DNA of 64,000 nucleotides from SZAS-18 sp038322235 (lineage in GTDB: Bacteria > Verrucomicrobiota > Verrucomicrobiia > Chthoniobacterales > SZAS-18), in assembly GCA_038322235.1 (NCBI GenBank), contig JBBQFQ010000026.1, positions 3,477 through 67,476 on the forward strand, given 5' to 3'. Made by a program: the position numbers and the translations under genes. Below the pieces are notes generated by a model, which had not been told where the DNA came from, searched no databases, and saw nothing but the letters and a program-made list of their open reading frames with translations. Below are positions 1 through 9,056 of the stretch, piece after piece. Position 1 is the first letter of the stretch, and each line of letters starts with the position of its first letter.

Positions 1-1439
1 GCGCAGTCGCCGCGGGTAGCTCGGCCAATGGCGCCTTCAGCTTCACCGCCGCGGGCACGTGCGGCGGCACGGTCACCGCCACCGTGGCACTGCAGGATGG
101 CGCCACCAGCTACGGTAATGTTACCTATGTCTTCACGTTGGGCGTGAAGAGGGAAGTCGCGATCTTCAGCGAAAGCTTCGAAGCGGCGACGGTTCCGGCT
201 CTGCCCAGTGGCTGGACCTCGGTGGTTCTCCCCGTCGGCAGCGCGGCCACGGCATTCCGTACGGTCAGCTCGGCGACCGCCTCCGACACGCCTCCAAACT
301 ACGCCATCGTCAACCCGCTTGCCAGCGGCGCCAACGTCACGCTCGTGAGCGCGCTCGTGACGATTCCCTCGATCGGCTCGAACCGAATCGACTTCAAACA
401 TCGCTGGGTCGCGAAGCTCAACTCCTGCGGCGGGCTGTTCGAGATCTCTTACGATGGGGTGAACTTTACCGACATCCTGACCGCTGGCGGCACCAATCTC
501 TCCGGGCCCTACAACGGCACGATTGCGGCCGGGTCGAACGTCCTCAACGGACGGCAGGCCTGGACGGGGGCCGGCAACGGCTCGTACACCGCGACCTCGT
601 TCCAGCTTCCACCGGCTGCATCCGGCCAGACCGCCACTTTTCGTTGGAAGATTGCGAACGACAACACCGCGCTGCTGGCGGGTTCATCCTGGCGCATCGA
701 CACGGTGCGGGTCGTCACGACCACCTATGGTTGCTCGACCTGCACGGGCGCTCCGGAATTCTCCAGCGTCTCGCCGGCGAATCAGCTGACGGTCGGAACG
801 CCCTATGCCCACCTCTTCACGGCGGTGGCCTCACCGGCGGCGACCTTTAGCGTCGTCTCGGGCACGTTGCCTCCAGGCGTCACCCTGACGCCGAGCGGCA
901 TGCTGACCGGCACGCCGAGCTCGGCGGGGGTGGGTTTGTTCCCTGTCACGGTGCGGGCCACCAATGGTACGATGCCCGATTCCGATCAGACCTTTGTTCT
1001 GTCGGTACGGACGCTGGCGGCGAACTACCTCGCGGGCTACGGACTGGTCGGCGGGAATGCTGCGCTCACCGCTGACCCGAACGGCGACGGCGTGAGCAAT
1101 CTGATGGCCTATGCGCTCGGCTTGGATCCAAATACGTCGACCGCCAATCTCCTGCCCGTGGCGGGGATCAAGAGCTATGGCGGCGTACCTTACTTCTACA
1201 TCACGTTCAATCGTTCCAGCGTGGCGACGGACCTGACCTATCGCGTGCAAGTCTCGGCCGACTTGCAGACGTGGTCGACCATCTCCACCAGCACCGCGGG
1301 TGCCGCCACGTCCGGCTCGGGATTTGTGGGTGAGACGGGTCCCGCACCCACCTTCAACGTGGAAGTGCGCGACATCCAAAGGGTCGATCCGATCACCGGT
1401 GCCCACCGCTTCCTGCGCCTGCAGGTGACGACGCCTTGA
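1..1439 (+). CDS. Secreted Ig-like domain protein, 3' part only (truncated by window edge)
   Basis: The reading frame is open from the first base of the window, so the true start lies upstream; the GTG at 84 is only the first possible start inside the window. The visible part is rich in Ser, Thr, Ala and Gly, as in extracellular beta-sandwich proteins. A putative Ig (He_PIG-like) module with the typical 'GTLPPGVTL' and 'LTGTPSSAG' elements lies at about 750-1010. The last 140 residues are a C-terminal module with 'ADPNGDGVSNLMAYALGLDP', like the one in the Calx-beta gene at 9057-10748. The N-terminal visible part could belong to a metallopeptidase or another secreted enzyme, but no catalytic motif is visible. 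Cell-surface or secreted location is inferred. Confidence 0.75.
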   Translation, partial: AVAAGSSANGAFSFTAAGTCGGTVTATVALQDGATSYGNVTYVFTLGVKREVAIFSESFEAATVPALPSGWTSVVLPVGSAATAFRTVSSATASDTPPNYAIVNPLASGANVTLVSALVTIPSIGSNRIDFKHRWVAKLNSCGGLFEISYDGVNFTDILTAGGTNLSGPYNGTIAAGSNVLNGRQAWTGAGNGSYTATSFQLPPAASGQTATFRWKIANDNTALLAGSSWRIDTVRVVTTTYGCSTCTGAPEFSSVSPANQLTVGTPYAHLFTAVASPAATFSVVSGTLPPGVTLTPSGMLTGTPSSAGVGLFPVTVRATNGTMPDSDQTFVLSVRTLAANYLAGYGLVGGNAALTADPNGDGVSNLMAYALGLDPNTSTANLLPVAGIKSYGGVPYFYITFNRSSVATDLTYRVQVSADLQTWSTISTSTAGAATSGSGFVGETGPAPTFNVEVRDIQRVDPITGAHRFLRLQVTTP

Positions 1440-1811
1440 CCGCAGAGCGCGGCCCTGAGCCGCGATCCTGACGGAATCTTTCGCCAGGTGCGGCGACCGC
1501 CCGCGGTCGTCGCCCTGGCGGTTCTGCCCGCGGAGAGTCGCGCGCCTTCCCATTTCGAGGCGGCTCGGTCTCGAGGTAGGATCCACGATGCAAGGCGGCG
1601 TCCGCTCTCCTTTCGGAGCGCGACCGCGCTTTTCCCAGACGCGGCGGAGCGCGAGCGGACCGCATCACGGTGCAGCGTGGCGGTCGGGACGGCCGGCGAC
1701 TGGTTGATGCGTGAGGAGGCGTCGCGACGGGCGATCGGTACCAAGATTCCCGCGGAAATCGGCGTCGAGTTCGCCGAAGGGCCGCGGGACTCGCTCGGGA
1801 CGCTTGCCCCG
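1440..1811. other. Intergenic region between convergent genes
   Basis: This 372-base stretch has no convincing gene; open frames exist on both strands but have the composition of shadow frames. It contains one long imperfect hairpin at 1482-1520. It separates the secreted protein (plus) from the cyclase (minus), whose ends face each other, so a transcription terminator is expected here. Confidence 0.6.
1482..1520. terminator. Long hairpin, possible bidirectional terminator
   Basis: An outer stem CGCCAGG/CCTGGCG encloses an inner stem CGACCGC/GCGGTCG with a two-base loop. It starts 43 bases after the stop codon of the first gene and lies between convergent genes. There is no T-tract on either side, so intrinsic termination is uncertain. 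Confidence 0.4.
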
Positions 1812-3992
1812 CTACTTCAGCAGGGCGACAAAGACGCCATCCCAATCCGATGGGGGCGGCGATTCCAGATACTGCCGGCAGCGGTCGAGGAGATTGCGGC
1901 TCGGGCCGTCGTCTGGGTGCCGCTGCAGTAGCGGGATCGCGGCCTCGCAATTCCGCTCGAGATGGAGGGCAAAGGCCCGCTCGTAATCGGAAACGGCCGC
2001 GCGATCGACGTTCGCGCCTGCAATGCCGAGCAGCTCGTAGATCGTGATCGGCTGGAGCTTCCCTTTCACCGCGACGCGATCGAGCAGTCGAAACGCGAAC
2101 TCATCGCGGACTTCCGCCCGGATGCTTTCGCTGACGATGATCGACGTTTGGTATTGCTTGTTCAGCGCCTCGAGCCGGGAAGCCAGATTCACGGCATCGC
2201 CGATCGCGGTGTAGTTCAGGCGATCGGGGGCGCCGAAATGACCCACGAGCGCGACGTCGCGATGCAGGCCGAAACGCGTCTCAAAGACGGGCAGCCCTTT
2301 CCACTCGGGCAGTTGGGCCAGAGCTTGGGCCTCGCGCTGGCACTCGAGCGCCGCGAGGCAGGCCTGACGGGCGTGACACGGCACGGGCTCGGGCGCATTC
2401 CAGATGGCCATCACCGCATCACCAATGAACTTGTCGATCGTTCCGCGGTGCTCCGTCTGAATGATGCGGACCATCACGCTCAGATAGCGGCCCAGCGCGT
2501 CCGCGAGCACGTTCGGCTCCAGCGTTTCCGCCAGGCTCGTGAAGCCCTTGATGTCGGTGAACATGATGGAGAGCTCAGTCTCCTCGCCCCCGAGCACGGG
2601 CTCGCTTTTCTCCCGGTAGAGCCGGCGCACGAGGTCGATCGGCACGTACTTGCTCATCGCCCGCATCGCTGCCTTCGCGCGTTCGAGGCTCTCGAGGACG
2701 GCGCCGACGTCCCGAAAAGCCGAAGTGGCGGGCGCGGGCGCGAATTCGAAGGCGTTCATCCGCTCGGTCTCCCGGGCGATCTGGCCCTGCGCGCGGGTCA
2801 CGCCGCGCTGGATCCAGCCGCCTCCGAGCAGGAGCACGCCCATGATGCCGAGCAAGACGAGGAGGAGGCGATTCCGTAGGGCGATCGCCTGCCCCAGGTA
2901 GTGGGCGCGGGGGACCACGATCCCCACGACCCAGTCCTGCGTCTCCGGCAGGGTGCGGAAGGATACGAGGAATTCCTCGCCATCGTGCAGCAGCGAGCCG
3001 AAGCAGGAGGGAAAATCTGGTCCGATCCGGCGGAGGCCCGGCTCGGCGAGGGCGGCCACGATTTCTCCAGGGGGGCGAACGGGCATCACGCGGAGGTCAT
3101 CGCCGACGGCCTGGACCAGGTCGCCCTCCGCCAAACGCGTGATGAGACGACCCTCGGTGTCGCAGATAAAAATGCGGTGCGGATCGGGAGCATCCGGCGG
3201 CGCCAGGCGGACCTGGACGGCTCGGTCGAGCTCGCGCGTCAGCAAGCCCACCCGCAGGACGCCGAGAAACTCTCCGCCCGGGTCCTGGAGGGATTGTTGG
3301 ACGCTCACCTCCACCCGGCGCTTTTCCGCGGGCATTTCCGCATCCACTTCGGACCAGTGGAGATCGCTCCAGAGCAGGTTGCCGAGCTGGTCGCGGCTCG
3401 CGGGCGTTCGGAAGGTGAGGTGCTCGGTGGGATCCGGCACCTGTTCCGCCTGGCCCGCCGCATCGGAGGGATCGGCGGCAGGATAGTTCCGTCTTCGGGC
3501 GACAAATTTTCCGTCCTCCGCGCTGACGTGCGTGAGCCGAATCCGGGCGCCCGGCTTGGCGACCTCCGGGTTCCCGCGGACGAAGCTCCATTGCGCGCCG
3601 GACTGCGGCGCCAGCTCGATTTCTCCGTCGGCACCGTAGCCCGTTCGGCGCGCCATCGTGAGGGTGACCTCGCTGACGTCCGGGCTCGCCACCAGCAGCG
3701 AGGCCAGCGCGCTCGTCAGGGAGGCCTCGTCGCGGGGCTGGACGAGGCCGGCAGCGATTTCGCGTTCGAAGCGACGGATCGCGGCCGGCGCGACCGAGAG
3801 AAAGGTGGAGACGCGTCCAACAATCTCCCGACTTGCCTGGTCCCGAAGGCGCTCGGAGCTCTCGATCAGCGATGTCTGCGAGCTGTGGAAGACGAGGACG
3901 AACAGTCCCAGCAGCACGGCTCCGAGCCCGAGCAGGCTCAGCGCAAAAACCTGCGCTAGCGTCGGCCGCGATTTGGAGAGAGACGAGGCCAA
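1812..3992 (-). CDS. Membrane-bound class III adenylate/guanylate cyclase with extracytoplasmic sensor
   Basis: Makes a cyclic nucleotide (probably cAMP) from its NTP in response to an external signal. Domains in order: transmembrane helix at about residues 12-35, a large extracytoplasmic region to about 370 resembling a Cache-type sensor, a second membrane helix at about 371-391 ending 'LLLGGGWIQRG', then a class III catalytic domain at about 470-650. The metal-binding aspartates are in 'FTDIKGFTS' (about 477) and 'IGDAVMA' (about 521), the purine-selecting lysine is in 'TIDKFIGD', and the Asn/Arg pair is in 'GDAVNLASRLE', so catalysis looks intact. No HAMP domain is obvious between helix and cyclase. 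The only in-frame start after the upstream stop codon is a TTG at 3992; no strong ribosome site is visible. It is a lone gene, convergent with the preceding one. Confidence 0.88.
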   Translation of the reverse strand: MASSLSKSRPTLAQVFALSLLGLGAVLLGLFVLVFHSSQTSLIESSERLRDQASREIVGRVSTFLSVAPAAIRRFEREIAAGLVQPRDEASLTSALASLLVASPDVSEVTLTMARRTGYGADGEIELAPQSGAQWSFVRGNPEVAKPGARIRLTHVSAEDGKFVARRRNYPAADPSDAAGQAEQVPDPTEHLTFRTPASRDQLGNLLWSDLHWSEVDAEMPAEKRRVEVSVQQSLQDPGGEFLGVLRVGLLTRELDRAVQVRLAPPDAPDPHRIFICDTEGRLITRLAEGDLVQAVGDDLRVMPVRPPGEIVAALAEPGLRRIGPDFPSCFGSLLHDGEEFLVSFRTLPETQDWVVGIVVPRAHYLGQAIALRNRLLLVLLGIMGVLLLGGGWIQRGVTRAQGQIARETERMNAFEFAPAPATSAFRDVGAVLESLERAKAAMRAMSKYVPIDLVRRLYREKSEPVLGGEETELSIMFTDIKGFTSLAETLEPNVLADALGRYLSVMVRIIQTEHRGTIDKFIGDAVMAIWNAPEPVPCHARQACLAALECQREAQALAQLPEWKGLPVFETRFGLHRDVALVGHFGAPDRLNYTAIGDAVNLASRLEALNKQYQTSIIVSESIRAEVRDEFAFRLLDRVAVKGKLQPITIYELLGIAGANVDRAAVSDYERAFALHLERNCEAAIPLLQRHPDDGPSRNLLDRCRQYLESPPPSDWDGVFVALLK

Positions 3993-4127
3993 GGAAATTG
4001 GATCGGTTCCGGAGAGGACATAACGCTACGAACCGAAACGCCCAGCAAATACGCCCGGGCCGACACCGACGACTTCTTCTGGGAGCGCGGACGCGACCGG
4101 ATATTCCCCGTTGCGGCGCTTGTACGT

Positions 4128-4228
4128 GGGAGTGGCTGCGTCCCCGCTGCCGTTGTCGCCAGCGCCGAGCAGCGGCCAAGAGGAAAAGTGTCGCTTCGCG
4201 ATGGGGGTCAACGGCAGCGAGCACGCCC
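4128..4228 (+). repeat. Dispersed intergenic repeat, copy A
   Basis: About 75-100 bases are clearly related to 6948-7044. Shared blocks include GGCTGC, CGCTG, CGTTGT, CAGCGGC and AGTGTCGCTTCGCGAT (copy B has AGCGTCGCTTCGCGAT). Both copies lie in intergenic DNA on the plus strand, which suggests a mobile or REP-like non-coding family. No open frame is shared. Confidence 0.6.
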
Positions 4229-4244
4229 ACGCGAAAACGTCCGG

Positions 4245-5198
4245 TCAGGCGTTCCCGAGCAACGCCTCGATCTCGGCCCGGCGGGCGACTGCGGGCGCGG
4301 TGCCGGGGCGGGTGACGGAAATCGCGGCGGCCACATTGGCGAAACGGGCGGCGCGCTCGAGATCGCCACCGAATTCGACGACCCCGGCGGCGAAGGCTCC
4401 CACGAAGGCGTCTCCGGCCCCGGTGGTGTCGACGACTTTGATCCCGCCGACCGCGGGGATGGAGACGTGGCGCTCAGGAGTGGAGAGGAAACAGCCGCGG
4501 GCGCCGAGGGTCACGAGCACGACCGGAGGCCCCATCCGGCGGCAGAGCGCGTGGAGGGCATCGCCCGAGAGGGCTGCGAGCGCGGCTTCATCGAACGTCG
4601 TTTCCGCGAACTGCGGGAGGAGATTCACGAGCGCGGCAAACTCCGTCTCATTTGGCACGAGAATGTCGGTCAGTGCGAGCATCGCGGGATCGAAATCCGC
4701 GCGCATGGGCGCGGTGTTCAGGATGGTCCGCACGCCCGCGGCGCGGGCGAGTTCCAGCGCCCGGAGTGCTGCCGGAAGGAAGATCTCCAGCTGGCTGACG
4801 AGCACCTCGGCGCCCTGAATGACCGCGGCGGGCAGTTCGTCCGGCGCGATCGCGTCATTCGCGCCGAGTGCGACCACGATCTGATTCTGTCCCGTCGCGT
4901 CCACGAGGATCGCGGCCGTGCCGGTGGCGTGATCGGTTTTGTCGAGGAAGTGATGTTCGATCCCCTCGGCGGTTTGAAAACTCCGCGCGCCCGCGGCGAA
5001 GGCATCCGGTCCGAGCGCGCCGACGAACGCGGTCTTCACCCCGGCGCGGGATGCCCCGACGGCCTGATTCGATCCCTTGCCACCCGGTCCCGTCCGGAAG
5101 CGGCCGATCACCGTCTGGCCCGGCCGGGGGAACGAGGGGGTATCGAAGAAAAGATCCTGCACGAAGCTGCCGACGACGACGACCTGGGGGGAAGACAT
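4245..5198 (-). CDS. rbsK: Ribokinase (PfkB family)
   Basis: Phosphorylates ribose to ribose 5-phosphate with ATP in the cytoplasm. The 317-residue length is normal for the family. The first PfkB signature 'GPGGKGSNQAV' lies at about residues 37-47 and the second, 'DTTGAGDAFVGAFAAG', at about 256-271, with the catalytic Asp in GAGD. Start is the ATG at 5198. No ribose transporter or LacI-type regulator is adjacent, so the ribose source (import or nucleoside turnover) is unknown. Another PfkB sugar kinase specificity cannot be fully excluded, but the GGKGSNQA motif is characteristic of ribokinase. Confidence 0.88.
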   Translation of the reverse strand: MSSPQVVVVGSFVQDLFFDTPSFPRPGQTVIGRFRTGPGGKGSNQAVGASRAGVKTAFVGALGPDAFAAGARSFQTAEGIEHHFLDKTDHATGTAAILVDATGQNQIVVALGANDAIAPDELPAAVIQGAEVLVSQLEIFLPAALRALELARAAGVRTILNTAPMRADFDPAMLALTDILVPNETEFAALVNLLPQFAETTFDEAALAALSGDALHALCRRMGPPVVLVTLGARGCFLSTPERHVSIPAVGGIKVVDTTGAGDAFVGAFAAGVVEFGGDLERAARFANVAAAISVTRPGTAPAVARRAEIEALLGNA

Positions 5199-5434
5199 CC
5201 GGTCGTTTTAGGCGGAAACGTGAAATCCGAAACTCGAAATTGCTGCTCCCGCGAAAGGAGGGGTTGGGCAGAAGGGCTGCTCAAGCAAACCGGGGAAGAG
5301 AAACAGGAGGCAACGGAGCTAACTGCTTTGCTCGGACCTCCCTGACCTCCGTTTACTCCTGTTCAAGAATCGACGCCGTGAGACCCGCCCGCCTCGCCGA
5401 TGGCGCTCACCGGCATTCCGGGCCATGTTCACCG

Positions 5435-6883
5435 ATGTCTGCCGTTGCTGTCGCCCCACCCGTGCTGTCGAGGAAGAAGGTCGGGATGATCTCGCTCGGT
5501 TGCGCAAAGAACCTCGTCGATGCCGAGATCATGCTCGGCAGCGCCGTCGCGGAGGGCATGGAGATCACGGCGAATGCGGACGAAGCCGACGTGCTCATCG
5601 TGAACACGTGCGCTTTTATCGATTCGGCGAAGGAGGAGTCCATCGAGGCGATTCTCGACGCCCACCGGGGGCGGGGGCTGAAGCGTCGGAAGGGTCAAAA
5701 ATTGATCGTCAGTGGGTGCATGGCGCAGCGATTCTCCCAGGAACTTCCGGAGTCGATGCCCGAGGTGGATGCGTTCATGGGCCTCGATCAGGTCGCGGAG
5801 GCCGGCAGCATCATTTCCCGGGTGCTTGCAATGCCAGCGCCGCGCGCCTCGGCCGCGAGGTCGAAGGTCGCCGCCGAGCTGGTGGATGAGGCCTGGCAGC
5901 CCTTGAATCTTGTCACGCGCAAGCCCCGCTACATCCCCGACTACGACACGCCGCGCTTCCGCCTCACCCCGGCGCACACGGCCTACGTGAAGATCGCGGA
6001 GGGCTGCAATCATCCCTGCTCATTCTGCGTCATTCCCCAGATGCGGGGGAAACACCGGAGCCGGACGATCGACTCCGTGGTCCGGGAGGTGCGTCAGCTC
6101 GTGGCGGACGGCGTGAAGGAGATCAATTTGATCTCTCAGGACACGACCTACTACGGGATGGACCTCTGGGAGGAGAAGGCGGGCTCGCGCCAGCCGGTCG
6201 ATCCGACTCGCGGCGTGACGCTCTGCCACCTGCTCGAGGAGCTCGATCAGATCCCGGGAGAATTCTGGATTCGACTGCTGTACACGCATCCCGCGCATTG
6301 GAGCGATGAACTCATCGCCACGATTGCCCGCTGCCGGCACGTGGCGCGCTACATCGACATGCCGCTCCAGCACATTCATCCGGCCATGCTGGAGACGATG
6401 CGACGCGAGACCAGCGACCAGCACATCATCGATCTCGTGGCGCGGATTCGAGCGGGGATTCCGGGAATCGCGCTGCGGACGACATTCATCGTCGGCTTCC
6501 CGGGCGAGACCGAGGAGCATTTCCGGGCGCTTTTGAAGTTCATCGAGGACACGCGTTTCGAGCGGCTGGGGATCTTCACCTATTCGCGCGAAGAGGGATC
6601 GCGGGCGGGGAAAATGCCGGATCAGGTTCACCTCGCGACGAAACGGGCGCGGTATCGGCGCGCGATGGAGCTCCAGCAGCGCATCGCCCGCGAACACAAC
6701 GAGGCCCAGATCGGCAAGAAACTGCGCGTGCTCGTGGAGAGTCCGCTGGTCGCGCGGTCCGAGGCCGATGCGCCGGACATCGATGGACGCGTATTGCTTG
6801 ATGGCCCGGCTCCAGTCGGGAAATTTATCGAAGTCGAGGCGACCGGCACCCAGGTGTACGATCTCGTGGCGCGGCGGATCTGA
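5435..6883 (+). CDS. rimO: Ribosomal protein S12 methylthiotransferase RimO
   Basis: A radical SAM enzyme that methylthiolates an aspartate of ribosomal protein S12. The N-terminal MTTase domain carries the first cluster ligands Cys23 ('SLGCAKNLVD'), Cys59 ('NTCAFI') and Cys95 ('SGCMAQRF'). The radical SAM motif is Cys191-Cys195-Cys198 in 'CNHPCSFC'. A C-terminal TRAM domain covers about residues 415-480. The 'GCAKNLVDAE' sequence and 'IPQMRGKHRSR' favour RimO over MiaB. The open frame extends far upstream, but ATG 5435 gives a 482-residue protein with the normal RimO N-terminus; the longer extension overlaps the ribokinase region and is not protein-like. Confidence 0.94.
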   Translation: MSAVAVAPPVLSRKKVGMISLGCAKNLVDAEIMLGSAVAEGMEITANADEADVLIVNTCAFIDSAKEESIEAILDAHRGRGLKRRKGQKLIVSGCMAQRFSQELPESMPEVDAFMGLDQVAEAGSIISRVLAMPAPRASAARSKVAAELVDEAWQPLNLVTRKPRYIPDYDTPRFRLTPAHTAYVKIAEGCNHPCSFCVIPQMRGKHRSRTIDSVVREVRQLVADGVKEINLISQDTTYYGMDLWEEKAGSRQPVDPTRGVTLCHLLEELDQIPGEFWIRLLYTHPAHWSDELIATIARCRHVARYIDMPLQHIHPAMLETMRRETSDQHIIDLVARIRAGIPGIALRTTFIVGFPGETEEHFRALLKFIEDTRFERLGIFTYSREEGSRAGKMPDQVHLATKRARYRRAMELQQRIAREHNEAQIGKKLRVLVESPLVARSEADAPDIDGRVLLDGPAPVGKFIEVEATGTQVYDLVARRI

Positions 6884-7208
6884 TGCGGCAGCAACGGAGC
6901 ATTCGGGTTTCGCAGGGGGCGTCGGAGCGCCAGCGGTCATCGAGCCTGGGGGCGGCTGCATCCGCGCTGGCGTTGTTCAAGCTGCGCAGCGGCAGAGAAA
7001 AAAGCGTCGCTTCGCGATCTGGATCGTCGGCAGGGGGGACAGAGCCGCTCCCAAGCTGGTCTCACCGGGATCCCGCTCACGAGGCACGTGCCGCGCACGC
7101 GGCCCCCACCGAAACCACGCCGTACGCCCAACTTGCGCTGCCTTTTGCCCGATCGGCCGTTTTTACAGCAGCATTGCTCTGACGACGAGAATTTCGTAGA
7201 CCTCACGG
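6884..7208. other. Intergenic region with repeat copy B
   Basis: About 325 bases separate rimO from the beta-helix gene. The first third carries the dispersed repeat (6948-7044). I see no credible gene in the remainder, which should contain the beta-helix gene promoter; no clear -35/-10 pair could be assigned. Confidence 0.6.
6948..7044 (+). repeat. Dispersed intergenic repeat, copy B
   Basis: Related to 4128-4228 over most of its length and in the same orientation. The best-conserved core is AGCGTCGCTTCGCGAT after a purine-rich stretch. It sits directly downstream of rimO. Confidence 0.6.
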
Positions 7209-9014
7209 ATGCGCCCCCTCCGCCCCCTCCTCGGTGGCCTACTCTCGCTCGTCGGGTTTTTGTTTTCGCCGCCCCCGCTCGCCCGCGCCCAAGGCTCTCT
7301 GACGCCGCCGGGTGCGCCGGCGCTGACGATGAAGCGGCTCGATGAAATCGAAACGCGCATCGCCGTGCAGTCGCTCACCGGCGACGGCACCGCGCAGTTC
7401 GTCATCAATCAATCGGGTTCCTATTACCTCACTGCTGACATCTCCGGCGTGAGCGGCAAATCCGCCATCGCGATCAACGTGGATGGCGTCACGCTCGACC
7501 TCGGCGGACATGCGCTCACGGGCGTGAGCGGGACCTTGCGCGGCGTCGAGTTTCGTTCCACTCGGACGACGGTGGTCGTGCAGAACGGCACGATCCGGAA
7601 TTTCGACCAGGGAGGGGTGGCGACGCTCCCCGGTTTCTCCGCCGTCAACTGTCGCTTCGAGAATCTGACCATCGCATGCGCGGGCGGTGGCCTGATCTTC
7701 AACACCGGTACTCCCGAGGGTGTGCTCGCGCGCGGTTGCATCGTTACTGGCGTCACCAGCGGACTGGGCATCGTGTTCGTGAGCACGCGGGGACTGGTCG
7801 AGCATTGCGTCGTCAACAACATCGCGGGCTCGGGAAACTCTCTTGGCATTCTCGCTCATACCGTTACCGGCTGCGAGGTGGCGACCATCAGCGCGAGCGG
7901 CTCGTCGGGTGCGCAAGGGATCGTCGGTTCGGTCGTCACTGGCTGCACCGTCACCACCGTGACGAATACCGGCTCGGGGGGAGCCCAGGGAATCACCTCC
8001 TCCAGCGTGAGCGGCTGCGATGTCTCAACCATCAGCACCGCTTCGGGCGCCATCACCGGAATCAGCGCGGTCGCGGTCGAGAATTGCACGGTCTCAGCGT
8101 TGAATTGTACGTCGAGCGGCGGCGTCACGGGGATTAATGCCGCCACGGTCTCCGGCTCGCGCGTTGTTTCGATTGGCACGGCTGCTGGCACAGGCGGAAA
8201 TCCGACCGGGATCATCGCCACTTCGATCACCGGATCGAGCGTGCTCAACGTCGGCGGCGTGGGGAGCCAGGGAACGGCAACCGGCATCAGCGCGTCAACC
8301 GTTAGTCATTGCACTGTCGCAACCATCGGGATGGCGACCGCGGCGGTCAGTGCCAACGGAATCGGGGCCAGCTTGGTCACCGATACCACCGTGGCGACCG
8401 TCGCGGGAGGTACGGCTGGTTCGGTCAACGGAATTTTGGCAAGCGAAGTCGGTCGGTGCAGCGTGACGGGGGTGACCTTGGCCGGTGGGAGCGGAAGCTG
8501 TAACGGCGTCTCCGCCGATGTCATCACGGACTCCCGGATCGCGAATGTCACTTCCGCTGCGTCGGGCAATACGGTCGGCTTGTCCGCTTACCGTCTCGCC
8601 CGCGCCTGCTCCGTCTTTAACGTCAGCAATTCCGGGTCCGGTTTGAGCTACGCAGCGCTCACGTCTGTCGCCGGCCGCTCGGAGGGGCTCGCCCTCAACA
8701 GCACGGGTGATTTCGGCATTTCCATCACCTCCGCCCACATCGTGACCGGTTGCAACATCAGCACCGCCGCCACCGCGATTCAGGCGACCGGCATCCGGAA
8801 TGTGATCGATGGCAATAACATCGCCGGCACCAGCACGTTTGGCATTTTCGTCGTCAGCGGATTGAATACCGCCCACGCGCTGATCGTGCGGAATCAGATT
8901 CGCAATTGCACCACGAACATCCAAGCCGATACGCCCTGTCAGACCGGTCCCCCCGTGAGTGCCACCGGCCCAATCGCCGCCGGCGCGAATCCGTGGGCAA
9001 ATTTTACGGATTAG
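7209..9014 (+). CDS. Secreted right-handed parallel beta-helix protein
   Basis: A 601-residue protein with an N-terminal signal peptide (Arg-containing start, hydrophobic core 'LLGGLLSLVGFLFS', cleavage probably after 'LARAQG'). After a short helical region it enters a beta-helix fold: 'LTADISG', 'AIAINVDGVTLDLGGHALTG', 'VVVQNGTIRNF' and 'GVEF' are typical first coils. From about 7850 to 8560 there are nine or ten degenerate coils of 22-26 residues with the pattern 'GI.AS.V.GCTV.TI', rich in Gly, Ser, Thr and Val. The end, 'NVIDGNNI...VRNQIRNC', is typical of pectate-lyase-like or NosD-like folds. No catalytic residues can be assigned, so enzyme versus structural role is open. Exported, probably cell-surface or extracellular. 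Confidence 0.85.
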   Translation: MRPLRPLLGGLLSLVGFLFSPPPLARAQGSLTPPGAPALTMKRLDEIETRIAVQSLTGDGTAQFVINQSGSYYLTADISGVSGKSAIAINVDGVTLDLGGHALTGVSGTLRGVEFRSTRTTVVVQNGTIRNFDQGGVATLPGFSAVNCRFENLTIACAGGGLIFNTGTPEGVLARGCIVTGVTSGLGIVFVSTRGLVEHCVVNNIAGSGNSLGILAHTVTGCEVATISASGSSGAQGIVGSVVTGCTVTTVTNTGSGGAQGITSSSVSGCDVSTISTASGAITGISAVAVENCTVSALNCTSSGGVTGINAATVSGSRVVSIGTAAGTGGNPTGIIATSITGSSVLNVGGVGSQGTATGISASTVSHCTVATIGMATAAVSANGIGASLVTDTTVATVAGGTAGSVNGILASEVGRCSVTGVTLAGGSGSCNGVSADVITDSRIANVTSAASGNTVGLSAYRLARACSVFNVSNSGSGLSYAALTSVAGRSEGLALNSTGDFGISITSAHIVTGCNISTAATAIQATGIRNVIDGNNIAGTSTFGIFVVSGLNTAHALIVRNQIRNCTTNIQADTPCQTGPPVSATGPIAAGANPWANFTD

Positions 9015-9056
9015 TCCGCGCTCCGCCGCAGCGTGGATTGCGTTCACCTGGTCGTG

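Noticed and set aside
1488..1931. Plus-strand frame after the first secreted gene
   Set aside because: Arg/Ala-rich composition, no ribosome site, and it runs into the cyclase gene on the opposite strand.
4868..5434. Upstream extension of rimO
   Set aside because: It overlaps the ribokinase gene on the other strand, is Arg/Pro-rich shadow sequence, and lies before a standard RimO start at 5435.
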